This document shows positions 38,764-47,106 of a stretch of 64,000 nucleotides of DNA, piece after piece. This stretch comes from Mycobacterium sp. SMC-8 (GTDB lineage Bacteria > Actinomycetota > Actinomycetes > Mycobacteriales > Mycobacteriaceae). The position numbers and the translations under genes were made by a program. The notes under the pieces were generated by a model. That model ran no database searches, was not told the DNA's origin, and was given only the letters and a program-made list of their open reading frames with translations. The stretch is from assembly GCF_025263565.1 (NCBI RefSeq), contig NZ_CP079865.1, positions 5,022,001 through 5,086,000 of the forward strand, read 5' to 3'. Each line of letters begins with the position of its first letter. The stretch's first letter is position 1.

Positions 38764-40035
38764 TCAGGGGCGCAACGCGCTGCCACCCATCCATCCGTCC
38801 CAAGGCACAGACCAATCTCCGTTCTGCCACTGTTCCAGCGGTGCGCCGCCGGTATTTCGGATCTCGACAACATCGCCTGGATTGGCAAAGTTGTAGTACC
38901 ACTCGGCGTTCTCTGCGCTCAGATTCAAACAGCCTGCCGAAACGTTGGTGTTTCCCTGCGCCCACACGGTCGCTTCGCGCTCATGGAGGTAGATGCCGTC
39001 GGGACTGATCCGCACCGCGTGCGGGACGCTGATCTTGTACCCCGATGCCGAATCGACGGGCAATCCGTAGGTTGACGAGTCCATCAAGACGGGATTCTGT
39101 TTCTCCATCACCGTATAAACGCCAGGTTGCGTCCAGAACGCGATTGTCTTGCCCCCGACAGTCTGCGTCCCTCCCCGGCCCATCGATGTCGGCATCGTAC
39201 GGATCAAATTGCCGTTCTCGTAAACACTGACCTGTTTGGTCGTGTCATCGGCGATCGCGACACGAGACGGCCCAATCCGGAAGCTGACCTGCCTGTCCTG
39301 TTCTCCGAATAGTCCACTACCCAGATCAGTACCGTAGAGATCGGCTTTGACCGTGACCTCAGTGCCGGAAGGATAATACTCACGGGGCCGCCAGTGCGCC
39401 TTGCGATCGTTGATCCACATCCAGGAGCCCGCCAACTGCGGCGTCGTTATGACCTGGAGGCGAGATTCGGCCGCAGCCCGGTCAGGGATATCCGCGTCGA
39501 AGGTTGCCACGATCACGGTTCCGACACCGTACACACCACCCTCCGACAGCGACGCTCCGTTGGTCATGCCCAGCCGAACTCCGACCTGGGATTGCGGTGC
39601 GACAGTAGAGAACTCCGAAACCGTCGTGACGGTGCTGGCGTCAGCGCCCCGGCCGGTCGCGCTGAGCGTATAGGACCGTCCGTATCCGAGTGGCTCGGCG
39701 GGCTCCCAGGCACGTCCGCCCTCCACCAAGCGACCCGCGACGACCCGGCCCTGTTCGTTCTGCATCCGCACATCAGTCAGGGTGCCAACTGTCGCGGTCA
39801 CCTTCACTGCGCCGACGGGGACCACATCGCTGGCGCCTGTGCGGGGAAGAATCTCGATTACGGGAGGCTCGGGCGCGGCCTGCGGCGTCTGCTCAACCTC
39901 CAGGGCACCGGGCGCAACCACCGTATTCGTCAACCGAGACTTGAGAGCACTTGTCTGCGATGCCGTCACGAGCACCGCGACAGCCGAGATCACACTCAGC
40001 GCAACTACCTTTCGGCGTCCAGCCAACACTTTCAT
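38764..40035 (-). CDS. L,D-transpeptidase with two Ig-like domains and a variant active site
   Basis: The protein has 423 residues from the Met at 40035 (MKVLAGRRK); upstream codons overlap the dyad at 40067-40085, so the longer start at 40080 is unlikely. An N-terminal signal anchor is followed by two Ig-like domains and a C-terminal YkuD domain ending DWSVPWDGWMGG, the LdtMt2-like tail. The catalytic stretch reads YLHEREATVWAQG then NVSAGCLNLS: the Cys and the flanking His are kept, but the usual SHGC is SAGC. It should make 3-3 peptidoglycan cross-links unless the substitution impairs it. Confidence 0.88.
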   Translation of the reverse strand: MKVLAGRRKVVALSVISAVAVLVTASQTSALKSRLTNTVVAPGALEVEQTPQAAPEPPVIEILPRTGASDVVPVGAVKVTATVGTLTDVRMQNEQGRVVAGRLVEGGRAWEPAEPLGYGRSYTLSATGRGADASTVTTVSEFSTVAPQSQVGVRLGMTNGASLSEGGVYGVGTVIVATFDADIPDRAAAESRLQVITTPQLAGSWMWINDRKAHWRPREYYPSGTEVTVKADLYGTDLGSGLFGEQDRQVSFRIGPSRVAIADDTTKQVSVYENGNLIRTMPTSMGRGGTQTVGGKTIAFWTQPGVYTVMEKQNPVLMDSSTYGLPVDSASGYKISVPHAVRISPDGIYLHEREATVWAQGNTNVSAGCLNLSAENAEWYYNFANPGDVVEIRNTGGAPLEQWQNGDWSVPWDGWMGGSALRP

Positions 40036-40066
40036 CACAACTATCCGTCGGGTCGCACTCCTGCTA

Positions 40067-40085
40067 TTACGTATCCACATAGTAA
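40067..40085 (-). promoter_or_regulatory. TTAC-N11-GTAA dyad upstream of the second L,D-transpeptidase
   Basis: TTAC-GTATCCACATA-GTAA is a variant of the recurrent site with T and A at the outer positions, 32 bp before the preferred start at 40035. Confidence 0.6.
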
Positions 40086-40249
40086 TTGGTGGCGCGACCA
40101 GGTGCCGATTCGGCGCGGCGAGCTAGTAAAAAGGCCGCCGCGAGCTGAGCGCCGGCTTACGTTGTACATCGATGCCATCGCGATCGGAGCGACTCGACGG
40201 GCCTTCCGCAGGTGGGCGGGTGAGGGGGACCCGTTTGGTGGTCCAGGCG

Positions 40250-41071
40250 CTATGCGACTTTCGGTTGGTGGGTCGTGGCCCACTGTAGGGCAAACTCGGC
40301 GGGGGTGAGTTCGCCGTGAGCGGTGTGGGGTCTGTTGGCGTTGTAGTCTCGGCGCCAGTCCTCGATGATTACCCGGGCCTCCAGCAGCGAATCGAAGCGC
40401 CACGAGTTGAGCAGTTCGTCGCGTAGTCGGCCGTTGAACGATTCGATGAAGGCGTTCTGCCACGGCGAGCCGGGATCGATGAAAAGTGAACCGGCACTGT
40501 TGAATCGGCACCAATCGGCCACAGCGTGCGCCACGAACTCTGGCCCGTTGTCGAAACGCACATAGTGCGGCGCCCCGTGGATGAGGGCCAGCCGATCGAG
40601 CACGGCGACGACACCGTCGGCGTTGATGGACCGGTCGACTTCGATGGCCAGGGCTTCCCGGGTGAACTCGTCGATGACGTTGAGCATCTTGAGGGCGCGG
40701 CCGTCGGCGGTGGTGTCGAACTGGAAGTCCATCGCCCAGATGACGTTCGGACGGATCGGCGACATCGCGCCCACGGCCACCCCGATGCCGGTCAGCCGCT
40801 TCTTGCGGCGGCGCTGCGGGACCCGTAGGCCCTCTTCGCGCCAGAGCCGGCGGATGCGCTTGTTGTTGGCCTGCCAGCCCGCCCGGCGGGCCATCTTGGC
40901 AGCGCGGCGCCATCCCCAGCGAGGCCGGTCGGTGGAGAACCGGCGAAGCCAGGCCCGCAGTTCGGACTCCTCGGTGGTGACCGGTGATGGCGTCAGCCGC
41001 ATCGTGGAGCGGTGCAGGCCTACAACGGTGCAGGCGCGGCGTTCGGACACCCCGAACCGCTCACGCAGCAT
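40250..41071 (-). CDS. IS3-family transposase OrfB (catalytic part)
   Basis: The 273-residue protein has the rve-type DDE core: VIWAMDFQFDTTADGR (first Asp), VRFDNGPEFVA (second Asp) and WQNAFIESFNGRLRDELLN (Glu). It is normally expressed as an OrfAB fusion through a -1 frameshift from orfA, whose last codons precede this frame by about 30 bp. The reading frame is open between orfA and the first ATG, in keeping with such a fusion. It appears intact. Confidence 0.93.
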   Translation of the reverse strand: MLRERFGVSERRACTVVGLHRSTMRLTPSPVTTEESELRAWLRRFSTDRPRWGWRRAAKMARRAGWQANNKRIRRLWREEGLRVPQRRRKKRLTGIGVAVGAMSPIRPNVIWAMDFQFDTTADGRALKMLNVIDEFTREALAIEVDRSINADGVVAVLDRLALIHGAPHYVRFDNGPEFVAHAVADWCRFNSAGSLFIDPGSPWQNAFIESFNGRLRDELLNSWRFDSLLEARVIIEDWRRDYNANRPHTAHGELTPAEFALQWATTHQPKVA

Positions 41072-41100
41072 GGTCGCTGCGCGGCGTTTGCGGTTCGGGG

Positions 41101-41388
41101 TCAGAAGTTTCCCGACCCGATCTCCTTAAGCATGTCGATGTCGAGGGCCTGATTGGCCACCAGCTTCTTGAGCCGGGCGTTTTCGGCCTCGAGCTCCTTG
41201 AGCCGCTTGGCGTCATTGGCCTTCATGCCGCCGTACTGAGCCACCCAGCGATGCCACGTCGATTCGGCGACCTCCAGATGACGGCACACCTCGGCCAGCT
41301 CCTGACCGGAGCCGAGCAGCTTGTTGCCCTCGGCGAGCTTGCGGATGATCTGATCCGGCGTATGCCGCCGCCGCTTGTTCGATGCCAT
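41101..41388 (-). CDS. IS3-family transposase OrfA (helix-turn-helix part)
   Basis: The 95-residue protein starts at the Met at 41388 (MASNKRRRHTPDQIIRKL); the frame opens at 41436. A helix-turn-helix (ELAEVCRHLEVAESTWHRWV) binds the element ends. It is followed by a leucine-zipper-like coiled coil (LKELEAENARLKKLVANQAL) and then the family ending DIDMLKEI. Confidence 0.92.
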   Translation of the reverse strand: MASNKRRRHTPDQIIRKLAEGNKLLGSGQELAEVCRHLEVAESTWHRWVAQYGGMKANDAKRLKELEAENARLKKLVANQALDIDMLKEIGSGNF

Positions 41389-41695
41389 GTCGTTGGTGAT
41401 TCTTCCTGCCCGAACACTCGGGCAACAGAGTCGCACAACGACTGGACCACTACAGGGGGCTCACCTCACGGGTGCACCACCTGCCGTCGCCGATGCAGAT
41501 ACAGCATGGGAGGCATCGCTGCAAAAGCCAGGCTTCCTACTCTATCGGCTCGCCGCCGCCGTCCAATTCTTGACGGGAGCGTTGGAGGGCGCTTCGCCAG
41601 CTCGACTCGAAATACACTGTGGCGGAATCCCCGACAGAATTCCGCCACAGCGGTTTGTCGGGATCCGTCCCGCCTCTCCTGACGGCCTCCACAAT

Positions 41696-41714
41696 CTACT
41701 ATGCACCTCAGTAG
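41696..41714. promoter_or_regulatory. Orphan CTAC-N11-GTAG dyad next to the IS3 element
   Basis: CTAC-TATGCACCTCA-GTAG is a full-quality copy of the recurrent site, but no firm gene follows. On the plus strand it points into the 3' end of a minus gene. On the minus strand only a 60-codon frame (41466-41648) precedes the IS3 end at 41454. The original target gene may have been lost when the IS arrived. Confidence 0.6.
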
Positions 41715-41744
41715 GACGCATATAAATTCCGAAGGAGGCGGCTA

Positions 41745-43106
41745 TCAGCCTCCGAACAGAAGGTAGAGACCGGTGAACGTGTAGCCGACCATCGTCAGCA
41801 TCATCGCCACTTGACCGGTGATCTGATGCTGTTGCGGCAGCAACCGCAGAGCGCGATCGTGCGCGGAGACGACCGCCACCATGTGCCCCACAACCACGCA
41901 CGCGACCTTGATCGTCCAGAGCACTGACGGGTGTTGAGACAGGATGTAACTGACATCATTCGGTGCCAATCCGAACAATTGCCAACCCAGGCCAAACGGG
42001 TCAGCCAAGCGCACGACAGTTTCCTGTCCGCGTTCGACGAGGTAAGACAAGTAGTGGGCGAAAATGTAACCGACAACGATGGGAACCAACGAATGCGCCA
42101 ACTGGCCGGGAAGTTCTTGGCGCTTCTGGGGACTGATGCCGCCGGTTGATCGTGCAGCACCCCAGAAGGTCACACCAACAATGGCGACGAAGAGGATCAA
42201 TACCGTTGTCCGCAGCACTGTCGCACCGCCGGCCTCGCCGAAGAGCGGAACCCCCGTAGCGGTGCGATCAACGAAGTTTCGGAATGCCGGAGCTTGGGAG
42301 AAACTGTCGAACGCGGTAGAGCCCAGCAGCACCGCCAGAACTGCGACGGTTCCGGGACGCACTGGCAACGTCGGCAGATGATCGAGGGGATTGACGAGTT
42401 CCACTCGTCCCGATGCCGGCGAACGCCGAAAGGGTGATAGCCGCGAGACCGCCATGCTGTAGACCTCGAACGGGTCTGCCCGTGCGAACCACCGAGCACC
42501 GAAGACCCAAGCACCGACCCCCATCGCCCCTACGTAGATCAGTAGCCACGTTGTGATGGCAGTCAGGGAACCTGGGTCAGGGCTTGCCAATTCAAGCCAG
42601 ACAAAGGCGAAAAGCCCCAAAGCGGCAGGCCAGTAACCCCATGCTCGCGGATAGGAGCGGCCCGAGGCATCGGCTCCCCTCCGTCGAGCGAGACCGCAAA
42701 TGCGGTAGATGGTGCGCAGCGGCGACAGCAGGCGCCAGACCGGACCCACGCAGACCGAAACGGCGACCAGCCCGACCCAGAGTAAGACGTAGAACGCGCC
42801 CGGCAGAGCATTGTCGCCTCCCGCGGGGCCCCATATGGCGGCCGCCAGAACCCAAAGCGCGAACAACAGTGCCAGACTCGCGATAATCCAGCGTGACGTC
42901 GGAGAGTCGACGGCACGGGTGACCCAGGCAGGTAGTTCGCGGCCCGGCTTCGCCGGGTCGAAGCGCGGGCGCTTCCACGCGAGAGCAACGATCGCGAAAG
43001 TCGCAGTCAGCGCCCATGCCGCACCGATGAGGGCGAACGACAGCGGTACAGGAAGGTCAGTGGAACCGCCTACGCCGTGCGCGAGGATGTCGACTCGCGG
43101 GGTCAC
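41745..43106 (-). CDS. Large actinobacterial integral membrane protein of unknown function
   Basis: The 453-residue protein has about ten to twelve membrane helices and short loops. There are conserved-looking His residues (DILAHGVGG at the N-terminus, IFAHYLSYL, VVGHMVAVVSAHD, PQQHQITGQ). I recall homologues carrying the legacy name fenitrothion hydrolase, but nothing here supports a hydrolase. The gene overlaps the cupredoxin-like lipoprotein gene by 4 bp, so it is the last gene of a three-gene operon. Membrane His residues plus an external cupredoxin suggest metal or electron transfer at the membrane (inference). Confidence 0.7.
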   Translation of the reverse strand: MTPRVDILAHGVGGSTDLPVPLSFALIGAAWALTATFAIVALAWKRPRFDPAKPGRELPAWVTRAVDSPTSRWIIASLALLFALWVLAAAIWGPAGGDNALPGAFYVLLWVGLVAVSVCVGPVWRLLSPLRTIYRICGLARRRGADASGRSYPRAWGYWPAALGLFAFVWLELASPDPGSLTAITTWLLIYVGAMGVGAWVFGARWFARADPFEVYSMAVSRLSPFRRSPASGRVELVNPLDHLPTLPVRPGTVAVLAVLLGSTAFDSFSQAPAFRNFVDRTATGVPLFGEAGGATVLRTTVLILFVAIVGVTFWGAARSTGGISPQKRQELPGQLAHSLVPIVVGYIFAHYLSYLVERGQETVVRLADPFGLGWQLFGLAPNDVSYILSQHPSVLWTIKVACVVVGHMVAVVSAHDRALRLLPQQHQITGQVAMMLTMVGYTFTGLYLLFGG

Positions 43107-43552
43107 GGCCGAACTTGGATGGTGACGACAGTGCGGTTGAGGTCGTGGAGCTCGACATCGACTTGGCCGGGCACGTCCACGGTGAACTCGAAGGTCTGAT
43201 CTGGACGCGGTTCAATGTTGAACGTGTGCTCAGGTACTGAGTGAACGTGCAGTTGGTCGGCGACGTCGCTGGTCACCTTCAGCACAATCGGCTTTCCGAC
43301 GGTGGCCCGCGCTTGGCCGTTCGTCGGCGTGACCGTGCCCCCGGCGATCGAGACCTCGACAACGGTGCCGTCAGCAGCCGGTGGCACCTGTTCGGTAGAA
43401 GGCGGCTGCGTGGAGATCGTCGTGGCTGCCGTCGACGCCGCCTGGCTGGTCGACGACGTCGAATCCGTCGTCGTGGATCCGCAACCCACTAGGGCAGACA
43501 ACGTCGCTGCAGCGGCGATGACGACGCCACACCGGGCGCTCCGAGCGCTCAC
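43103..43552 (-). CDS. Cupredoxin-like lipoprotein
   Basis: The 149-residue protein has a lipobox ALVGCGS (Cys about 24) and a long Ser/Thr linker. A beta-rich domain of about 90 residues then begins DGTVVEVSIAGG and contains VADQLHVHSVPEHTFNI, with three His where cupredoxins bind metal. It ends with strands typical of the cupredoxin fold (FEFTVDVPGQVDVELHDL). The usual Cys ligand is missing, so if metal is bound it would be a type 2-like site. Both ends overlap neighbouring genes by 4 bp. Confidence 0.75.
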   Translation of the reverse strand: MSARSARCGVVIAAAATLSALVGCGSTTTDSTSSTSQAASTAATTISTQPPSTEQVPPAADGTVVEVSIAGGTVTPTNGQARATVGKPIVLKVTSDVADQLHVHSVPEHTFNIEPRPDQTFEFTVDVPGQVDVELHDLNRTVVTIQVRP

Positions 43553-43776
43553 GGGTTCTCGTTCCTCTCGACGGCGGGACTCTGCGTGGGACCTGCGTCG
43601 CCTCCAGACTCACGACGTCGGTTGCGACGAGCAATGTAGAAAACGACACCGACGATGACTAGCGCGGGCGCGAAAGCTGGAAGCGACATCCACAGCCCAA
43701 CGTCAGTAGCGAGGTAGGAGATACTCGGCAGATCGGCATCGCGACCCGCTTCACTCACCGGGACGTCGATCAACAC
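43549..43776 (-). CDS. Small membrane protein, first gene of the cupredoxin operon
   Basis: The frame is open to 43878, but the dyad at 43879-43897 abuts that end, so a start further in is expected. GTG at 43776 gives about 75 residues (VLIDVPVSEAGRD) with one membrane helix (FAPALVIVGVVFYIARR) and a charged tail. The gene overlaps the cupredoxin gene by 4 bp. Small proteins of this design precede the membrane protein and cupredoxin genes in other actinobacteria as far as I recall. Its function is unknown. Confidence 0.6.
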   Translation of the reverse strand: MLIDVPVSEAGRDADLPSISYLATDVGLWMSLPAFAPALVIVGVVFYIARRNRRRESGGDAGPTQSPAVERNENP

Positions 43777-43878
43777 GGTTCGGTACCGACCGTCATGACC
43801 ATCAGCGACACCCCCATCGACGCCAGCCCATCCGACAGTACGCGCGTGATCCGCAGAGCAGCCGCGATTCTCCGGCAC

Positions 43879-43897
43879 TTACGCACTGTCTCCGTAA
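43879..43897 (-). promoter_or_regulatory. TTAC-N11-GTAA dyad upstream of the cupredoxin operon
   Basis: TTAC-GCACTGTCTCC-GTAA shares TCTCCGTAA with the site of the second DsbA gene and the TTAC/GTAA outer halves with the second L,D-transpeptidase site. Confidence 0.6.
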
Positions 43898-43940
43898 TTC
43901 GTGTGAATGAACATACCGGAACCGCCGGTACCGAGTTTTC

Positions 43941-44714
43941 TCAGGTGAGTCGTACACCTCGCCGGGCATCGATAGGTGCCAGCCCGAACATCTCATGGAA
44001 GACGCGGTTGGCGTGTGCACTGTCGCTGAACCCGGCAGCATGCGCAGCGTCGGTGATGGTTCCGCCATCCCGCACCACCTCCATCGCGCGGATGAGGCGG
44101 CACCACCGCACGTAAGCCGTGAACGACATTCCAACCTCGTGCGCGAACAGCCGCCCAAGACGGTCAGCAGAGAGGTGCACTGTGCGTGCGACATCAGAGA
44201 GCTTCACCGGACCTTCGATGATTCCGGGCAGCAAGTCCACGGCAGCCTCCACACCCGGATGCACGGCACATCGAGGTTGGCCCTCGGCTCCGACCAGGTA
44301 AGCGATGACCTCGTGTGCCGCGAACGAAAGATGCCGCTGCTTAACAACATCGACATTGACGAGCCTCTTTCCGAGCCGCACCCACTCTCGGACATCGTTG
44401 CGATTCGTGTTGCGAAAAAGGGCCGTGACTGCACTACCGATGACACTTGTGGGCTCCAGGTACAGCATCATTCCCTGACAGGCCTGAGCCTCGATAGAAT
44501 GCTCCGCACCTGCGGGGATGATCGCGGCGGGCGCCGACAGGCCCCGCCCATCGGCGTCGACGAGGAAGGCAGCGCCATCGTCGATGGTCACAATCTGCAA
44601 GGCGGCGTGCCCGTGCGCGTGTGCAGAACCGAGCTGTCCACGGAAGACGAGCTTTCCCGGCTCGATTAGCGCTTCGCCCAACCACGTCACGTCACGAGTA
44701 TGCCGAGTGCGCAT
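43941..44714 (-). CDS. AraC-family transcriptional regulator
   Basis: The 257-residue protein has an N-terminal cupin-like sensing domain (GSAHAHGHAALQIVTIDDG, then IIPAGAEHSIEAQ) and a C-terminal double helix-turn-helix (KLSDVARTVHLSADRLGRLF, then GGTITDAAHAAGFSDSAHANRVF). The His-rich cupin pocket may bind a metal or small ligand. The gene follows the sterol-desaturase-like gene by 16 bp on the same strand, so they may form an operon and it may control that neighbour. The effector is unknown. Confidence 0.9.
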   Translation of the reverse strand: MRTRHTRDVTWLGEALIEPGKLVFRGQLGSAHAHGHAALQIVTIDDGAAFLVDADGRGLSAPAAIIPAGAEHSIEAQACQGMMLYLEPTSVIGSAVTALFRNTNRNDVREWVRLGKRLVNVDVVKQRHLSFAAHEVIAYLVGAEGQPRCAVHPGVEAAVDLLPGIIEGPVKLSDVARTVHLSADRLGRLFAHEVGMSFTAYVRWCRLIRAMEVVRDGGTITDAAHAAGFSDSAHANRVFHEMFGLAPIDARRGVRLT

Positions 44715-44730
44715 TAACCGCGGGCAAGTT

Positions 44731-45687
44731 TCACGTGCCGACCCGATCCGACCGGGTTACCGCACGACCTCCTCTGAAAGAGGCTGTGTCGCCGATATCG
44801 GTCTCCTTACCGAATTTGCATGCGCCCCTTGCACGAAAGGGTTCAGCCAGCTGTGCGAGGTACCGCGTCGGGTAGTGAGGTTTGGCGGCCATGCCGAGGT
44901 CGTCCGAACTAAACCGGCGTTGGGAGTCGAAGGAGAATGTCCGGAGGGCGTGATCCAATCCCAGGGTGAAAAGTCCGAAGTTGACGTCACCAATCCCAGC
45001 CCACTTGAGATGGTGGAAGCGGTGACCTTCGTTGAGCGCGAGTACTTTACGTAGCGGTCCGACGCGGTAGTCGGCATTGGAGTGCTGCAACAGCAATTGA
45101 ACGGCAATAGCCACCGTGAGAACCTCCGCGATCGCTTTCGGCAGGCCCAGGATGAGCAGCGGCAAAATGCCGGCTGCGAGTTCCAGCGCCCCGTGCAGTG
45201 GATGCTTCATAAGACCGTTGAAGCCGTAGAAGCGTTTCACGCTGTGGTGGACTGCGTGAAAACGCCACAGCCACCCCACCCTGTGACTGGCCACATGTAC
45301 CGCCGTCACACCGACATCGGTCACCACGATTGCGATAAGAACCTGAAGCACGAACGGCAGCGAGGAGGGCCACCACGAGCTAAAGGGATTGAGCATCGCC
45401 AGCAAAGGCACGACGAGAACTGTCAATAGCAGCGAGGTTTCATTGATGAACGCGTGGGCGAAGTCACGGCCTCCGTCGCCGATCGGTTCGTTCCACTCTG
45501 CGCTATAGGGCAACGTTCGCTCCGCAGCGAAGGATAAGCCGACCGCGATCAGTATGAGGGCCGCCATCCAGACCTCCGCCCACGGCGCGTGCGCCAGAGC
45601 AATTGCCGCACCGTTGACACCGAACAACATCACCGGCACATAGCCGTACCGGACGAACGAAGTAACCATGCCCCCAGCGTGGGACAT
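44731..45687 (-). CDS. Fatty acid hydroxylase / sterol desaturase family membrane protein
   Basis: The protein has about 318 residues. The start at 45687 (MSHAGGMVTSF) or 45669 is more likely than the open frame to 45759. Several membrane helices carry the di-iron His boxes: HVASH, then RFHAVHHS, and a later NEGHRFHHLKW. Members hydroxylate or desaturate lipids using oxygen and a di-iron centre. The substrate is not predictable. The C-terminal stretch after the last His box is short. It lies upstream of and close to the AraC-type regulator gene. Confidence 0.88.
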   Translation of the reverse strand: MSHAGGMVTSFVRYGYVPVMLFGVNGAAIALAHAPWAEVWMAALILIAVGLSFAAERTLPYSAEWNEPIGDGGRDFAHAFINETSLLLTVLVVPLLAMLNPFSSWWPSSLPFVLQVLIAIVVTDVGVTAVHVASHRVGWLWRFHAVHHSVKRFYGFNGLMKHPLHGALELAAGILPLLILGLPKAIAEVLTVAIAVQLLLQHSNADYRVGPLRKVLALNEGHRFHHLKWAGIGDVNFGLFTLGLDHALRTFSFDSQRRFSSDDLGMAAKPHYPTRYLAQLAEPFRARGACKFGKETDIGDTASFRGGRAVTRSDRVGT

Positions 45688-45836
45688 ACTCCGGGTCTGG
45701 CACTTGAACAGATCCGGCGACTTCACGAGGCGGGACACGTGACGTCCGGTTGCCCCCACTGCTTTGCTTTCGCCCGCGTGACAATCCAGACGTGGTCACG
45801 CCGACCCCGGTGGCTACGGCCAATTGGAGGCGAGGT

Positions 45837-46439
45837 CTAGAACCAACGGTCGCACAAGAGCAAGAGCCTCGGCGGGCGAATTGACACTGAGAGCAGCGTC
45901 CTCTTTACCGTTGTCGGGCCGGCGCCAAGGATAGCGTCGCCCGACGGATGAGCTTCACATGCTTCGACGTTGACGCGTGTCCTACAGGCGCTCGAGGCGA
46001 GGTGTCTTGCCACGATGGACCCGCACACACCCGGCGTACCGCTCATGGCTTCTGTGCAGATATCGCGCAGCGTTGCAGCCACCGCCTCCACCAACGCGGC
46101 CCGCGTCGCCTCGCCCGGAAACAGGAACATGTGAATCTTGGCGGCCTTCAGCGCAGCCAATTCGCTCGGAGTCTTCAAAATCGTTGTATCGCGGCCGATT
46201 GCGACCCACTGCCTACGACCGACATCTCGCAGCCACACAGCATCGTCAGTGCCCTGGGCCGCCGCGCGTGAACCGTACAACTCTGGTGGAGTGTGGACTT
46301 TGTACCCAAACGCCTCGATGGAGCGGCGCAGGGTCTTACCGGCGAGATTCTCGTCGAGGTAAAACTCAGGCGGCGCGGCCCAGGAGGACGCGTGCGGCGG
46401 TTCGGACTTCTTCGCGGGAGATTCCGAACTCATCAGCAA
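45837..46439 (-). CDS. PIN-like toxin (VapC45-type), C-terminus probably frameshifted
   Basis: The frame has 200 codons. Residues about 25-125 match PIN-like VapC45 proteins: PEFYLDENLAGKTL, GTDDAVWLRDVGRRQW, RDTTIL and KIHMFLFPG. The C-terminal 75 residues look unlike the family. Near 46024-46030 there is a CA repeat, and dropping two bases there would shift to a frame ending VRVHRGKTPRLERL and stopping at 45982, a length nearer the usual 140-150 residues. The gene overlaps the upstream DUF433 antitoxin gene by 74 bp. It is likely an RNase toxin, with activity uncertain because the tail is altered. Confidence 0.75.
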   Translation of the reverse strand: MLMSSESPAKKSEPPHASSWAAPPEFYLDENLAGKTLRRSIEAFGYKVHTPPELYGSRAAAQGTDDAVWLRDVGRRQWVAIGRDTTILKTPSELAALKAAKIHMFLFPGEATRAALVEAVAATLRDICTEAMSGTPGVCGSIVARHLASSACRTRVNVEACEAHPSGDAILGAGPTTVKRTLLSVSIRPPRLLLLCDRWF

Positions 46440-47106
46440 CCACCTCCCCCGGCTCCCCCGCCCTCAGCATCGCCGCGACGTCCGCCACACGCGGGCCCGC
46501 AGTACCAAAGCGCGGCTGGCCGAACCCATAGCGGGGATCGACGACCACCTTCGCGGGTGCCCATTGCCTCAGTTCAAGCTGATATGGGACATCTCCACCG
46601 TCCCAGGAGATGTACTGGATGTAGTCCTGGACAATCTCGCGGATCACATTCTGGCCTGAACGCGCCTCGATGAGGCCAGCGCCTGCCCTCGACTTGGAAA
46701 AATCCCAAAGGACGTCGATACCGTCTGTTGCAAGATTGGGAGCGGTGAGGACGTACTCCCTGCCGAACTCTTTCTGAAGCGCGTCAAGCGCCGGCCGAAT
46801 CCGCCGAATGTGCACTCCGGCATCACGCAGCGCCTCTAGGACGTAAGCCTCGGTGAGCGCAATGAACGACACGTTCGCTTTCCGGGCCGGTGCTGCGACC
46901 ACGTGAATCAGCGCGTCACCACGCTCGTAACCCTTTGCCCAACGGTGAAAAGTTTGTCGCTTGATCGCCAGGAAACGCGCTGCGTCAGCCATGTTTAGGA
47001 TGCCCAGAGTGAACCGATCATCGTCATGAGTGGCGTTGCTCTTCATCATCCCCTTCCAATGCTTTCCGGCCTTGAATCTAGCCCCGATTGCCGACAACTT
47101 ACCCAA
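46366..47106 (-). CDS. DUF433 / HTH antitoxin (VapB45-type)
   Basis: The 246-residue protein has an N-terminal MerR-like helix-turn-helix (FTLGILNMADAARFLAIKRQTFHRWAKG). Its C-terminal DUF433 region (PRFGTAGPRVADVAAMLRAGE, then VADEFGISREEVRTAARVLL) is the layout of the VapB45 antitoxin that pairs with VapC45 PIN-like toxins in mycobacteria. It overlaps the toxin gene, as antitoxin-first pairs often do. It should neutralise the toxin and repress its own promoter. The start could be the Met-Met at residues 20-21. Confidence 0.8.
   Translation of the reverse strand: MGKLSAIGARFKAGKHWKGMMKSNATHDDDRFTLGILNMADAARFLAIKRQTFHRWAKGYERGDALIHVVAAPARKANVSFIALTEAYVLEALRDAGVHIRRIRPALDALQKEFGREYVLTAPNLATDGIDVLWDFSKSRAGAGLIEARSGQNVIREIVQDYIQYISWDGGDVPYQLELRQWAPAKVVVDPRYGFGQPRFGTAGPRVADVAAMLRAGEPGEVVADEFGISREEVRTAARVLLGRAA

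Larger units (their letters stand above)
40234..41454 (-). mobile_element. IS3-family insertion sequence (about 1.2 kb)
   Basis: Two overlapping-frame genes (orfA, orfB) are bounded by inverted repeats: left TTTGGTGGTCCAGGCGCTAT and right (reverse complement) TGTAGTGGTCCAGTCGTTGT, both followed by GCGACT. The exact tips are uncertain because similarity continues (GGTGAG) a little further out, and no target duplication could be identified. It lies between the second L,D-transpeptidase promoter and an orphan dyad at 41696. Confidence 0.85.

Noticed and set aside
40221-41460. Target duplication for the IS3-family element
   Set aside because: No matching 3-5 bp flanks could be found with any reasonable choice of ends, so the borders are left approximate.
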